NCBI GenBank assembly: GCA_029820945.1
Contig: JALGUJ010000013.1
Coordinates: 1-64,000, forward strand
Length of the DNA stretch: 64,000 nucleotides
Source: Candidatus Zipacnadia bacterium
Lineage (GTDB): Bacteria > Armatimonadota > Zipacnadia > Zipacnadales > UBA5352
Direction of reading: 5' to 3'
Positions 1-8,567 of this stretch are shown here, piece by piece. Made by a program: the position numbers and the translations under genes. Every line of letters starts with the position of its first letter. Within the stretch, counting starts at the first letter, position 1. The notes under the pieces were generated by a model that made no database searches, was not told the origin of the DNA, and saw only the letters and a list, made by a program, of their open reading frames with translations.

Positions 1-2
1 AG

Positions 3-491
3 CACTACGGGCATCTCGGGGCAGGCATAGGCGCGTCGGCCACGCCGGCGGGCTGGCTCAGCGGCTCGCTTGAGTTCAGTGAGTGGGTGACGGGGGGCAG
101 CACGCCCTTCGAGTTCGACGACGTGGACATCGACTCAGAGCTGAACGGCCTGCTGCACATGCAGTTGAGCGAGCGGTGGGGCCTGAAGCTGGGCGGGCGC
201 TACGACATCGAACGGTCGTGCATGCGCGACTACGATGCGGAGGTGCGCCTGCGTGACCACTGCCTGACGTGGAAGGCCGGGTACCATGACGCGGGCGACT
301 ACATCTCCGTGGGAGTCGAGATCAACGGGCTGCTGGGCAATGACCGGCCACCCCCGCACCGGAGCCTGGAGGAGGGTCCTCCGGCCTACTGGCACAGCAC
401 GCAGGAGGCCCCAGCCCACGGGCCGGAGGATAGCGAGAAAGGCGAGACAGAGGAAACAGCAGACGCGAGCGAGGCGAGACTGACACAGTGA
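3..491 (+). CDS. C-terminal part of an outer-membrane beta-barrel protein, LptD-like (5' end outside window)
   Basis: The frame is open from the left edge and stops at 489-491, so the gene is truncated at its 5' end. What is visible alternates polar and aromatic residues as beta-barrel strands do (for example LHMQLSERWGLKLGGRYDIE) and has the late block RLRDHCLTWKAGYH. That block resembles the last strands of LptD, the lipopolysaccharide export protein, where a conserved Cys-containing strand follows a RYD segment. After the barrel comes a roughly 45-residue Pro/Glu-rich hydrophilic tail, which is unusual because barrels normally end in an aromatic residue. Its stop overlaps the secA GTG start (GTGA), so the two are probably co-translated. 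Assignment to LptD is inference from a short tail; another outer-membrane barrel is possible. Confidence 0.45.
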   Translation, partial: HYGHLGAGIGASATPAGWLSGSLEFSEWVTGGSTPFEFDDVDIDSELNGLLHMQLSERWGLKLGGRYDIERSCMRDYDAEVRLRDHCLTWKAGYHDAGDYISVGVEINGLLGNDRPPPHRSLEEGPPAYWHSTQEAPAHGPEDSEKGETEETADASEARLTQ

Positions 492-3400
492 TAGGTTCAT
501 TGCTGCGGCGCGTATTCGACCCAAACGAGCGCGAGGTGGCCAGGCTACGGCCGCGCGTTGAGCAGATCAACGCCCTCGAGGCGGAGATAGAGCGGCTCAG
601 CGACGGCGAGCTCAGCGGCCGGGCCGATCACTTCCGCCACCGCATCGACGTGCATCTCGAGCATTACCGGCAAGAGCTGGCCAGGGTGCGAGCAGACCTG
701 GATGCGGCGGGGGACGCGGAGGAACAGCGCAGGAGGCAGGACGAGGTCCGCCAGGCCGAGCGGGCCCTTCGCCGAGCGGAGACCGAGATTCTCGACGAGA
801 TCCTGCCGGAGGCCTTCGCGGTGGTGCGTGAGGGCTCCAAGCGCGTGCTGGGCATGCGGCCTTTCGACGTGCAGCTCATGGGCGGCATCGTCCTGCACGA
901 GGGCAAGGTCGCGGAGATGAAAACCGGTGAGGGGAAAACCCTGACCGCAACGATGCCACTGTACCTCAACGCCCTGACCGGTCGCGGCGCGCACCTGGTG
1001 ACCACCAACGACTTCCTGGTCCGCTGGCAGGCCGAGTGGATGGGGCAGCTCTACGAGTTCCTGGGCCTGACCGTCGGGTACATCCAGCACGGGATGAACC
1101 ACCAGGAGCGCAAGGCGATGTACGCGCGCGACATCACCTACGTCGAGAACTCGGAGCTGGGCTTCGACTACCTGCGTGACAACATGTGTGGCAGTCCCCA
1201 GCGGCTGGTTCTGGGCGATCTGCATTACGCCATCGTCGACGAGGTGGACAGCATCCTCATCGACGAGGCGCGCACCCCGCTCATCATCTCGGGCACGCCC
1301 GAGCAGTCGGAGCAGTACTACGAAGAGATCGACCGCATCGTGAGCCGGCTGCGCGGCACTCACGAGCAGCCCGAGGACGGCCCGGACGGCCGCAAGGTCG
1401 AGCCCGACGCCGACTACTGGATCGACGAGAAGTTCCACCAGGTGGCGCTGACCAACGAGGGCCAGCGGAAGGTCGAGCAGGCGCTGCGCATCGACAACCT
1501 CGAGCATCCCGAGTACATCGAGATCAAGCACCATGTCCAGAACTCGCTGAAGGCCCATTCCCTCTACAGGCGGGACAGCGACTACGTGGTCAAGGAGGGC
1601 GAGGTGGTCATCGTCGATGAGTTCACCGGGCACCTGCAGCCCGGTCGCCGCTACTCCGACGGCCTCCACCAGGCCATCGAGGCCAAGGAGGGCGTGCGGA
1701 TCCAGCAGGCGCGCCAGACCGTGGCGTCCATCACCTACCAGAACTTCTTCAAGCTCTACGACAAGCTCGCGGGGATGACCGGTACCGCCAAGACCGAAGA
1801 GGACGAGTTCCGCACCATCTACGGGATGTCGGTGGTTGTCATCCCGACGAACGAGCCGGTAGTGCGCAAGGACTACCCCGACGTCGTGTTCAAGACCGAG
1901 GAGGCCAAGTTCCGCGGCGTCGTGGACGAGATCATCGACTGCTACGTGCGCGAGCAGCCGGTGCTGGTCGGCTCGCGCTCGGTGGAGGTCTCCGAGCGGC
2001 TCAGCGCCCGGCTTACGCCCGAGCGGCTCAACCTGCACGCGCTGGCCCGAATCGGCCAGTTCGCCCTGCACGACGGCGAGGTAAGCCTCGACGGCGAGAC
2101 ACGCGATGAGTACCTCGACACCCTACGGACACCGATCCCGGAGACGCGGCGCGCCGAGGTCATCAAGATCCTGCGCGCCATCGGCATCGACCCCGACCCG
2201 CTGGCGCCGGAGAACCTCGACCGCATGCTCGCCATCACCGGAGCCGTCGGCGACGAGACCGACGAGGCCGACCGCGAGCGCTACCGCGACCGCCTGGCGC
2301 ATGCCATCTCCGAGGGCATCCCGCACAACGTCCTCAACGCCAAGTACCATGAGCGGGAGGGGCAGATTATCGCGGAGGCGGGGCGGCGCGGCGCGGTGAC
2401 CATTGCCACGAACATGGCCGGCCGTGGCGTGGACATCGTACTGGGCGGCAAGCCCCAGGACGGCAAGGGCGTCATCGAGGCGGAGTACGAGCGGGTCAAG
2501 GAGCTGGGCGGGCTGCACATCATCGGCAGCGAGCGGCATGAGAGCCGCCGCATCGACAACCAGCTCCGCGGCCGGTCGGGCCGCCAGGGCGACCCGGGCT
2601 CGTCGCGTTTCTACGTCTCGCTCGAAGACGAGCTGATGCGGCTGTTCGCCCCCGACCGCTTCAGCCTGCTGATGGGCGGCTGGCCGGAGGAGGAGGCCAT
2701 CGAGGCCCGCCTGGTCTCGCGCTCGATCGAGCGCGCCCAGGAGAAGGTCGAGGCCCGCAACTTCGATATCCGCAAAAACACCCTGAAGTACGATGACGTG
2801 ATGAACGTGCAGCGCTCGCTGATCTACGAACAGCGCCGGCGGGTGCTGGAGGGCGAGGACATCGCCGACGCCGTCCTCGAGATGGTCGAGCGTACCGTGC
2901 AGCACCAGGTCGAGACCTTCGGCGATCCGGACCTCCCCAGGCGCTGGGCCGACCAGATACTCGACGCACTGTTGGAGGTCGAGCGCTCGACCGGCGACCT
3001 GACCGTAGACTCCGTCGGCTCGGTGCTGCGGAGCTCAGAAGCGCCCGGCGTCGAGAGCGCCCTGCCGCCGGAGGAGCTGCTGAGCATCGAGCCGCTCGAC
3101 CGCCGGGAGCGGGTGGAGGAGACCTGCTACGACATCTGGCTACGTCGCTACCACGCGGCTCTCGACGAGGCGGTTCCGGGCCTCGGCGAGACGGTGGAGC
3201 TGCAGGAGCTCGCCGAGGGCGATCGCGACGCACAGGCCGAGATGCTCAAGGGCCGGGCCCGGCAGCTCCACGCGCGCAAGGAGATGGCGGTGGGCTCGGA
3301 GTTGATGCGCCAGATCGAGCGGTCGTGGCTGCTGCGCATCATCGACTCGCGCTGGATGCAGCACCTCAAGGAGATGGACTTCCTGCGCGAGGGTATCCAC

Positions 3401-3781
3401 CTGCGCGCCTACGGCCAGCGCGATCCGCTGATCGAGTACACGAAGGAGTCACACGCGCTCTTCGAGTCGCTGCTGGACGGCATCGCCCAGGACATGACAC
3501 AGGCGGTGCTGCTCACCGAGGTCGCGACCGAGCGGCATGAGGTCGCCGTGCGCGGCATGGAGGCGCACCAGGCCGAGGTGCCCGGCGCCGCGCAGATGGA
3601 GGAGCCCCCTGAGGGCGCGGCGCAGATGGCCACCGAGGACGTCGAGACGCCGATGACCGAGGCCGCGGACGAGATGACCGAGAAGGGCCGCACGTACGTG
3701 GCCGAGAAGGAGCCCGGCCGCAATGACCCCTGCCCCTGCGGCAGCGGGAAGAAGTACAAGTACTGCTGCATGAACAAGTAG
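488..3781 (+). CDS. secA: Preprotein translocase ATPase subunit SecA
   Basis: SecA is the cytosolic motor that drives unfolded secretory proteins through SecYEG with ATP. Seen here: Walker A MKTGEGKTL at about residues 144-152, the DEAD-type Walker B with VDEVDSILIDEARTPL near 249, the helicase block TNMAGRGVDI, the SERHESRRIDNQLRGR motif VI region, and a C-terminal zinc site with CPCGSGKKYKYCC just before the end. The protein has 1097 residues against about 900 in E. coli. Most of the excess is an insertion of roughly 100 residues in the second nucleotide-binding fold, between SERLS (about 501) and HNVLNAKYHE (about 612), plus a longer acidic linker before the zinc site. The GTG start overlaps the preceding stop. 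Identification is secure. Confidence 0.97.
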   Translation: MIGSLLRRVFDPNEREVARLRPRVEQINALEAEIERLSDGELSGRADHFRHRIDVHLEHYRQELARVRADLDAAGDAEEQRRRQDEVRQAERALRRAETEILDEILPEAFAVVREGSKRVLGMRPFDVQLMGGIVLHEGKVAEMKTGEGKTLTATMPLYLNALTGRGAHLVTTNDFLVRWQAEWMGQLYEFLGLTVGYIQHGMNHQERKAMYARDITYVENSELGFDYLRDNMCGSPQRLVLGDLHYAIVDEVDSILIDEARTPLIISGTPEQSEQYYEEIDRIVSRLRGTHEQPEDGPDGRKVEPDADYWIDEKFHQVALTNEGQRKVEQALRIDNLEHPEYIEIKHHVQNSLKAHSLYRRDSDYVVKEGEVVIVDEFTGHLQPGRRYSDGLHQAIEAKEGVRIQQARQTVASITYQNFFKLYDKLAGMTGTAKTEEDEFRTIYGMSVVVIPTNEPVVRKDYPDVVFKTEEAKFRGVVDEIIDCYVREQPVLVGSRSVEVSERLSARLTPERLNLHALARIGQFALHDGEVSLDGETRDEYLDTLRTPIPETRRAEVIKILRAIGIDPDPLAPENLDRMLAITGAVGDETDEADRERYRDRLAHAISEGIPHNVLNAKYHEREGQIIAEAGRRGAVTIATNMAGRGVDIVLGGKPQDGKGVIEAEYERVKELGGLHIIGSERHESRRIDNQLRGRSGRQGDPGSSRFYVSLEDELMRLFAPDRFSLLMGGWPEEEAIEARLVSRSIERAQEKVEARNFDIRKNTLKYDDVMNVQRSLIYEQRRRVLEGEDIADAVLEMVERTVQHQVETFGDPDLPRRWADQILDALLEVERSTGDLTVDSVGSVLRSSEAPGVESALPPEELLSIEPLDRRERVEETCYDIWLRRYHAALDEAVPGLGETVELQELAEGDRDAQAEMLKGRARQLHARKEMAVGSELMRQIERSWLLRIIDSRWMQHLKEMDFLREGIHLRAYGQRDPLIEYTKESHALFESLLDGIAQDMTQAVLLTEVATERHEVAVRGMEAHQAEVPGAAQMEEPPEGAAQMATEDVETPMTEAADEMTEKGRTYVAEKEPGRNDPCPCGSGKKYKYCCMNK

Positions 3782-3834
3782 GCCGCTGTCGGGGGCATGT
3801 CCTCCGACGAGCGCAAACGGAGGAAGCAGGCGCC

Positions 3835-4951
3835 ATGCTGCTTGAGCTAAAGGACGAGGCACAAGAGCTGCGAGAGACTGTCGAACAAGCGTGGGATCGC
3901 CTTTGACCTCTCCAGCCGCGAGGAGGAGCTGCAACGGCTGATAGAGGAGACCGAGCACCCGGACTTCTGGGACGATCCCGACGCGGCGCAGCAACGGATG
4001 CAGGAGGTCTCCGCCCTCCGCGACGTGCTCGAGCCGTGGCAGGAACTGCGCGATGACGTGGAGGACCTCGTCACTCTGGCGGAACTGGGAGTGGAGGAGG
4101 AGGACGACAGCGTCGAGGCCGAGATCGCCGAGGGGCTGCGCGAGGCGCGGGAGAGCTTCGCCGGTCTCGAGCTGCTGGCGATGCTGTCAGGCAAGCACGA
4201 CGCCTCGGATGCGATCGTGATGATAACCGCCGGCGCGGGTGGAACTGAGGCCTGCGACTGGGCGTCAATGCTACTGGACATGTATCAGTTCTGGGCCGAG
4301 GCGCACGGCTACGACTTCCGCGTGCTCTCGGCCGTGCCCGGTGACCAGGCGGGTTACCGGAACGTGACCTTCGAGGTCTCAGGCCGCTGGGCGTACGGGT
4401 ACCTTCGGGCCGAGGCGGGCGTGCACCGGCTGGTGCGCATCTCGCCCTTCGACTCGTCCAAGCGGCGGCACACGAGCTTCGCGTCGGTGGACGTGATCCC
4501 CGACGTCGGAGAGGACGCGGAGGTGGTCATCGATCCGGCGGACCTGAGGATCGACACCTACCGCTCCAGCGGCGCCGGCGGCCAGCACGTCAATAAGACG
4601 GACTCGGCGGTGCGGATTACGCACGTGCCGAGCGGAATCGTGGTGCAGTGCCAGAACGAGCGCAGCCAGCACGCGAACCGCCGCACGGCCATGAACCTGC
4701 TGCGGGCCAGGCTCCACGAGCTCGAGCGGCAGAGGCGGCAGGACGAGGTCGATGCCCTGAGGGGCGAGCGCAAGGGGATAGATTTCGGCAGTCAGATTCG
4801 CTCTTATGTAATGCAGCCCTACCGAATGGTGAAGGATCATCGGACGGACGTGGAGACGGGCGACGTGGACGGCGTACTGCACGGCGAGCTCGACCGGTTC
4901 ATCCGACCGTACCTGTTGGAGTTCGCCGGGAAGAGGGGTGACGAGCAGTGA
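3835..4951 (+). CDS. prfB: Peptide chain release factor 2 (two-part reading frame, programmed +1 frameshift)
   Basis: RF2 releases the finished peptide at UGA and UAA codons. The gene opens at ATG 3835, nine bases after GGAGGAA, and reads 23 codons to an in-frame TGA at 3904-3906. The remaining frame begins at 3905 in the +1 phase and runs to 4951, giving a 371-residue product (E. coli RF2 has 365). The stop recognition tripeptide SPF lies at residues 203-205 and the catalytic GGQ at 248-250, almost exactly where E. coli RF2 has them. SPF rather than PxT separates it from RF1. The slip is the classical autoregulatory device: low RF2 lets the ribosome pause at UGA and shift. The stop overlaps the GTG start of the next gene. 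Confidence 0.95.
3901..3907 (+). promoter_or_regulatory. prfB programmed +1 frameshift site (CTT TGA C)
   Basis: The heptamer CTTTGAC places Leu codon CTT in the P site and the weak stop context TGA-C in the A site, identical to the core of the E. coli RF2 site. Slippage of tRNA-Leu from CUU to UUU continues translation as GAC CTC TCC. The usual Shine-Dalgarno-like stimulator three bases upstream of CTT is weak here: only TGGG is present, five bases upstream. Confidence 0.9.
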
Positions 4952-5583
4952 GGCCCATCAGCGTCATGGTGGCCGTCATCTTCGTGGCGGGAACGGGCCT
5001 GGCGGCGGGGACGACGACGGGAGAGCTCACAAGCGCCAACGCGCAGCGCGAGGAGACTTCCTTCGGGGACCTGACAGCGGACGCCCTGGTCAAAGCCACC
5101 GGGACCACGATCGCGCTGGTGCCCGCGGTTGTCTTCAAGAGCGGCACGATTGAGCCGGGCCCGGTGACCGTGGAGAAGGTCCGGGAGCTGCTGGCCAAGC
5201 CGACCGACACGTGGGCGGTGGTTATGCTCACCGGCGTGAAGCTGCGCGAGACGCTCGAGCGCAGCGTGTCGCGCGCGCCGCAGCCGTCCTCCGGCTTCCT
5301 GCAGGTCTCGGGGATCGCGCTGACCTACGACCCGCAGGCACCGCGTAACTCGCGCATCGTGTCCCTCACCATCAGCGGCGCGGCGGTCCAGCCCGATGCC
5401 CGCTACGACGTGGCCATGCCGCTCTCTCTGGCCAAGGGCGGCTCGGGGTACTTCACGATCTTCGGCGAGGATGACATCGTCCGCAGCGGCGCCGACGAGA
5501 TGGCGGACACGATCGTGAGCTTCGTCGAGGAGAAGGGCACGGTCAGCTACACCGGTCAGGGCCGTATCAACGTGGCGGGGTGA
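4948..5583 (+). CDS. Secreted stand-alone 5'-nucleotidase C-terminal domain protein
   Basis: The 211-residue product starts with a likely signal peptide (MRPISVMVAVIFVAGTGLAAG). The rest matches the C-terminal substrate-binding domain of the 5'-nucleotidase/UshA family. The diagnostic pieces are ETSFGDLTADALVKAT near residue 36, the GVKLRETLERSVS helix near 96, and FLQVSGIALTYDP. The N-terminal metallophosphoesterase domain with its metal-binding His and Asp residues is absent, so no hydrolysis is expected from this chain alone. It could bind nucleotide or another ligand in the periplasm, or partner with a separate phosphoesterase. The GTG start overlaps the prfB stop, so it is probably co-transcribed. 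A strong hairpin terminator follows. Confidence 0.75.
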   Translation: MRPISVMVAVIFVAGTGLAAGTTTGELTSANAQREETSFGDLTADALVKATGTTIALVPAVVFKSGTIEPGPVTVEKVRELLAKPTDTWAVVMLTGVKLRETLERSVSRAPQPSSGFLQVSGIALTYDPQAPRNSRIVSLTISGAAVQPDARYDVAMPLSLAKGGSGYFTIFGEDDIVRSGADEMADTIVSFVEEKGTVSYTGQGRINVAG

Positions 5584-5603
5584 ACGGCACGGCGGACCAG
5601 CCA

Positions 5604-5636
5604 AAGAGGGCCAGGCGGCCAGCGCCTGGCCCTCTT
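5604..5636. terminator. Bidirectional hairpin terminator
   Basis: A perfect 14-bp stem (AAGAGGGCCAGGCG with its complement) closes a five-base loop, between two convergent genes. A-rich and T-rich flanks on the two arms let it serve both strands, although the T run is short. Confidence 0.7.
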
Positions 5637-5791
5637 CTGTGTACCGCGAGACACCGGCCTTCCGGGTGCGGGAGTTGAGCCTCCGTCCCGTCCCGGTCCA
5701 GACGCCCTCGCCCGGCGCCGACGGCATGCAGTGCGCTCGCCCGCATCGCCGGAGGTGGCACAACCGGCTTGCGCGCGAGCCGTGCCCGCCG

Positions 5792-6772
5792 TCAGCCCTC
5801 CGGCAGCAGCGTGGTCTGCGTCTCCACGAACATCTCCAGGAAGATGGCCGCCGCCTCGGCCGCGCCCGTCAGTTCCGCGGGCAGGTTGGCCTGCATGTTC
5901 ACCTGCGTCCGGTCCGTGCTCGCGATGATCCGTCCGGCCTCGAGATCGAACCACGAGCGCGTCTCCGTCGTCGTGGTCCCGCTCATGCCCAGCATCGCGG
6001 CGATCTGCCCCAGCTCCGCCGCCTGGATGGTGCAGGTGCTGTCCAGGCGCGCGCAGGCGCGGTCACCAACCTGGCAGTTACCCTCATAGAGCGTGGCGAT
6101 CTCGATGGGCGCCTGCTGGCCGCGGATCTGCACGTCGGGGGCGGTGCCGCTCCACTTGCTCCCCGGTTGCACCGCCTCCTCCGGGAAGGCCGCCACCTTC
6201 TGACCTATCAACAGCGACTTGAGGTCAAGGCCCCCGGTGAGCATCCCCGCCATCTCGCTGTTCCACGGGCTCTGCGCCGAGGTCGCGCGCGGCTCCTGCA
6301 GCACCTGGATGTCCAGCGTCTCCCCACGCGGGCTCACCGTCGTGCGCGCCTTGATCCGCTGCTGAGGCGGCGCGATCGGGCTGCCCGCCATCCGCACCAC
6401 CAGGTCTGCGACGTCCATGTCCATGAGCAGCGTGTAGTTCCCCTGGTCATCGACGTCCTCGACCGTCACGAGCATCCGCATGTTCCCCAGCATGTCCAGC
6501 GCCTGCGCCTGGCCCAGCACGTGTACGGATCCGACGCCGTTGACCTTCGTCTCGTAGGTGAGCTGCTCGCCCTCCTGGTACTTGAGGCGAAGCACCTGCG
6601 GCGGCAGGACCACCGCCTCCGCCGTCACACCCTCCGGCTGTTCGGCCGCCACCTCGGCGGGCGCGTTCTCGCCAGTCTCGCCTGCGGCGGTTTCCCCCTC
6701 GTCGGCCGCCGCGGCGGCGGCCACGAGCAGCGCCAGGACGCACGGCATCGACATCAACGCCCGTCGGCCCAT
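5792..6772 (-). CDS. Secreted protein of unknown function, last gene of the MoxR operon
   Basis: The 326-residue product has a clear signal peptide (MGRRALMSMPCVLALLVAAAAAADEG) and then a Glu/Ala-rich linker of about 30 residues. The rest is a beta-rich body with conserved-looking features such as EGEQLTYETKVNG, a paired Cys region (GNCQVGDRACARLDSTC) and a late SWFDLEAGRIIAS strand. The pattern recalls periplasmic proteins in the DUF6263 style seen in Planctomycetes and Armatimonadota, but I do not recognise the family firmly. ATG follows AGAGGTGAT at good spacing. It lies 28 bases after the DUF4129 gene, so it is probably the last gene of that operon, and it converges on the terminator at 5604-5636. 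Confidence 0.75.
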   Translation of the reverse strand: MGRRALMSMPCVLALLVAAAAAADEGETAAGETGENAPAEVAAEQPEGVTAEAVVLPPQVLRLKYQEGEQLTYETKVNGVGSVHVLGQAQALDMLGNMRMLVTVEDVDDQGNYTLLMDMDVADLVVRMAGSPIAPPQQRIKARTTVSPRGETLDIQVLQEPRATSAQSPWNSEMAGMLTGGLDLKSLLIGQKVAAFPEEAVQPGSKWSGTAPDVQIRGQQAPIEIATLYEGNCQVGDRACARLDSTCTIQAAELGQIAAMLGMSGTTTTETRSWFDLEAGRIIASTDRTQVNMQANLPAELTGAAEAAAIFLEMFVETQTTLLPEG

Positions 6773-6800
6773 CGATCATCACCTCTTCGCCGGCGCGGGA

Positions 6801-8567
6801 TCAGCCGCCGGCCTGTTGCCGCAGTCGCTCTCTCATGATCCGCCAGGTCTCGCGGGCGCCCCGTACCTGAGCTTCCGTGACCGCGCGCGGGCTGTAGGTC
6901 GCGAGCACGTAGGCCCGTGTGAGCCGCTCTACGGCCCGGTCGGGCAGCTTCAGCGACTCCGGGAGCGAGCGCAGGAACTCAAGCGCCGTCTGATCCTCGG
7001 CCCGCGGATGCCCGCCCCGCGCAGCGTAGACCTGGAACGCCCGGTAGACGTACTTGACCACCTCGGACGGGGCGAGGTCGGCGGCCAGGCCCTGCCCGAA
7101 TATATCGACAAAGGGATCGGCCGGAAGGTTCACGGGCCCGCCACCGCCCCGGACCGGCAGGCCAAGTCGCGAGAGCCACGCGAGGAACCTGCGCCACGCC
7201 ATGGCGATGCTCGCCCCCAGCGCCCGGAAGCCGGCCGCGATCCTCCGCCGGTGAACCCACATTAGGTAGAGCACGGCCAGCGCCGCGGCCGCCAGCAGCA
7301 GCCACATGAGCAGCCTCGACGGGTCCACACCCCATGTGGGCCGCGGCGACGGCGGCGCCGGCGTGGCGTCGGACTCGCCCTGGCCCTCCCCGCCACCGGA
7401 GCCCTCTCCCTCGCCCCGGCCCTCTCCCCCGCCTGCGGCCCCATCGGTACCGGCGGCCGCACCCACCCCCTCGTCCTCGCCTTCCTGGCCCCCTCCGCCC
7501 TCCCCATCCTCCTCGCCGGGTCCGGCCTCGTCCTCCGCGCCTTCGCCTCCCGCGCCCTGCTCCTCGCCGCCGGGCCGGTCTCCCCGCGGGCCGAGGCCCT
7601 CTGCCGGTCCCTCCTCCACGCCGGGCCGCTCGGCGTCGCTGAGCCACTCGGGCACCTGGACGATGCGCGTCTCGCCGGCGGGAGTGGGCGAGCGCGGCAT
7701 GCGGGCGGAGAAGATCACGATGGCGACGACCAGGATCGCGCTGGTGACGATCCAGGCGGGGGTCACCGCCGGCGCCAGCGAGATGCCGCGCCGACGCACC
7801 TGCATGCGCAGCGCCGAGAGGTTGGTCAGTGCGAGCAGCAGCAGCGCGAAGAGCAGGTAGGCCGACATGCACCAGAAGGCGACACGCGCGTGCTGACCCT
7901 CGCCCCCGATGGTCCGCTGCCCCACGGCGAACAGCAGCAGGGCCGCCAGCGACACCCACAGCACCAGCCGGCCCGGGTGGCGGGGGCGGACCTTCGCCTG
8001 GTCCACGTCCTCGTCGGGCTCGCGATCTTCGGGATCCGGATACTGCCACTCGTCCGCCAGCAAGGTCCAGAGGCCGCCCTCGAGCTGCGACCGGACGTTC
8101 TCCTCCAGCGTCGCCTCGCGCGTGACGGCGTGGGCCGCCCACCAGACCACACCGACCAGGGCCCAGTTGAAGAGCAGCGCCTGCCAGTGCCCGCCCTCGT
8201 TGGCCCCGCCATAGAAGGCGCCGGCCCGCCCTGTGTAGACCCACACGAACAGCGCGATGGCGCCGGCGAGCATGGCCGTGTAGTAGCCCGCGATCGCCGC
8301 GCCGCCGTACTTGGTGCGGATGCGCGTAATGCCGATGCAGGCGAGCAGGAACCAGAAGACCACCCAGCGCAGGGGTCCGACGGAGTACTGCCCCGCCAGC
8401 GTCGCGCGCACCTCGATGAGGTAGTACAGCAGGCTGCCAAGCAGCCCGAAGACGCAGATGGGGATCGCGACCTCGGTCAGCCAGTCGAACTGCGGCAGGG
8501 GCTCGCGCCTCGGCGCCTCCGGCTGCTGCGGCTGGTCTGGTTGCCGATCGTCAGAGAGTGACGGCAC
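6801..8567 (-). CDS. Polytopic membrane protein with C-terminal DUF4129 domain, lacking a transglutaminase core
   Basis: About seven hydrophobic segments fill the first half, for example VAIPICVFGLLGSLLYYL and WIVTSAILVVAIVIF. A Gly/Glu-rich low-complexity linker of about 90 residues follows (nt about 7360-7640). Then come one more membrane segment (WLLLAAAALAVLYLMW) and a C-terminal DUF4129 domain with VVKYVYRAFQVYAARGG and ATYSPRAVTEAQV. In TgpA-type proteins a transglutaminase domain sits between the membrane part and DUF4129; here the low-complexity linker occupies that place. The frame is open up to a TTG at 8618. I prefer GTG at 8567, which gives 588 residues and a 17-base overlap with the DUF58 stop. 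It lies between DUF58 and a secreted protein in the MoxR operon. Confidence 0.85.
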   Translation of the reverse strand: MPSLSDDRQPDQPQQPEAPRREPLPQFDWLTEVAIPICVFGLLGSLLYYLIEVRATLAGQYSVGPLRWVVFWFLLACIGITRIRTKYGGAAIAGYYTAMLAGAIALFVWVYTGRAGAFYGGANEGGHWQALLFNWALVGVVWWAAHAVTREATLEENVRSQLEGGLWTLLADEWQYPDPEDREPDEDVDQAKVRPRHPGRLVLWVSLAALLLFAVGQRTIGGEGQHARVAFWCMSAYLLFALLLLALTNLSALRMQVRRRGISLAPAVTPAWIVTSAILVVAIVIFSARMPRSPTPAGETRIVQVPEWLSDAERPGVEEGPAEGLGPRGDRPGGEEQGAGGEGAEDEAGPGEEDGEGGGGQEGEDEGVGAAAGTDGAAGGGEGRGEGEGSGGGEGQGESDATPAPPSPRPTWGVDPSRLLMWLLLAAAALAVLYLMWVHRRRIAAGFRALGASIAMAWRRFLAWLSRLGLPVRGGGGPVNLPADPFVDIFGQGLAADLAPSEVVKYVYRAFQVYAARGGHPRAEDQTALEFLRSLPESLKLPDRAVERLTRAYVLATYSPRAVTEAQVRGARETWRIMRERLRQQAGG

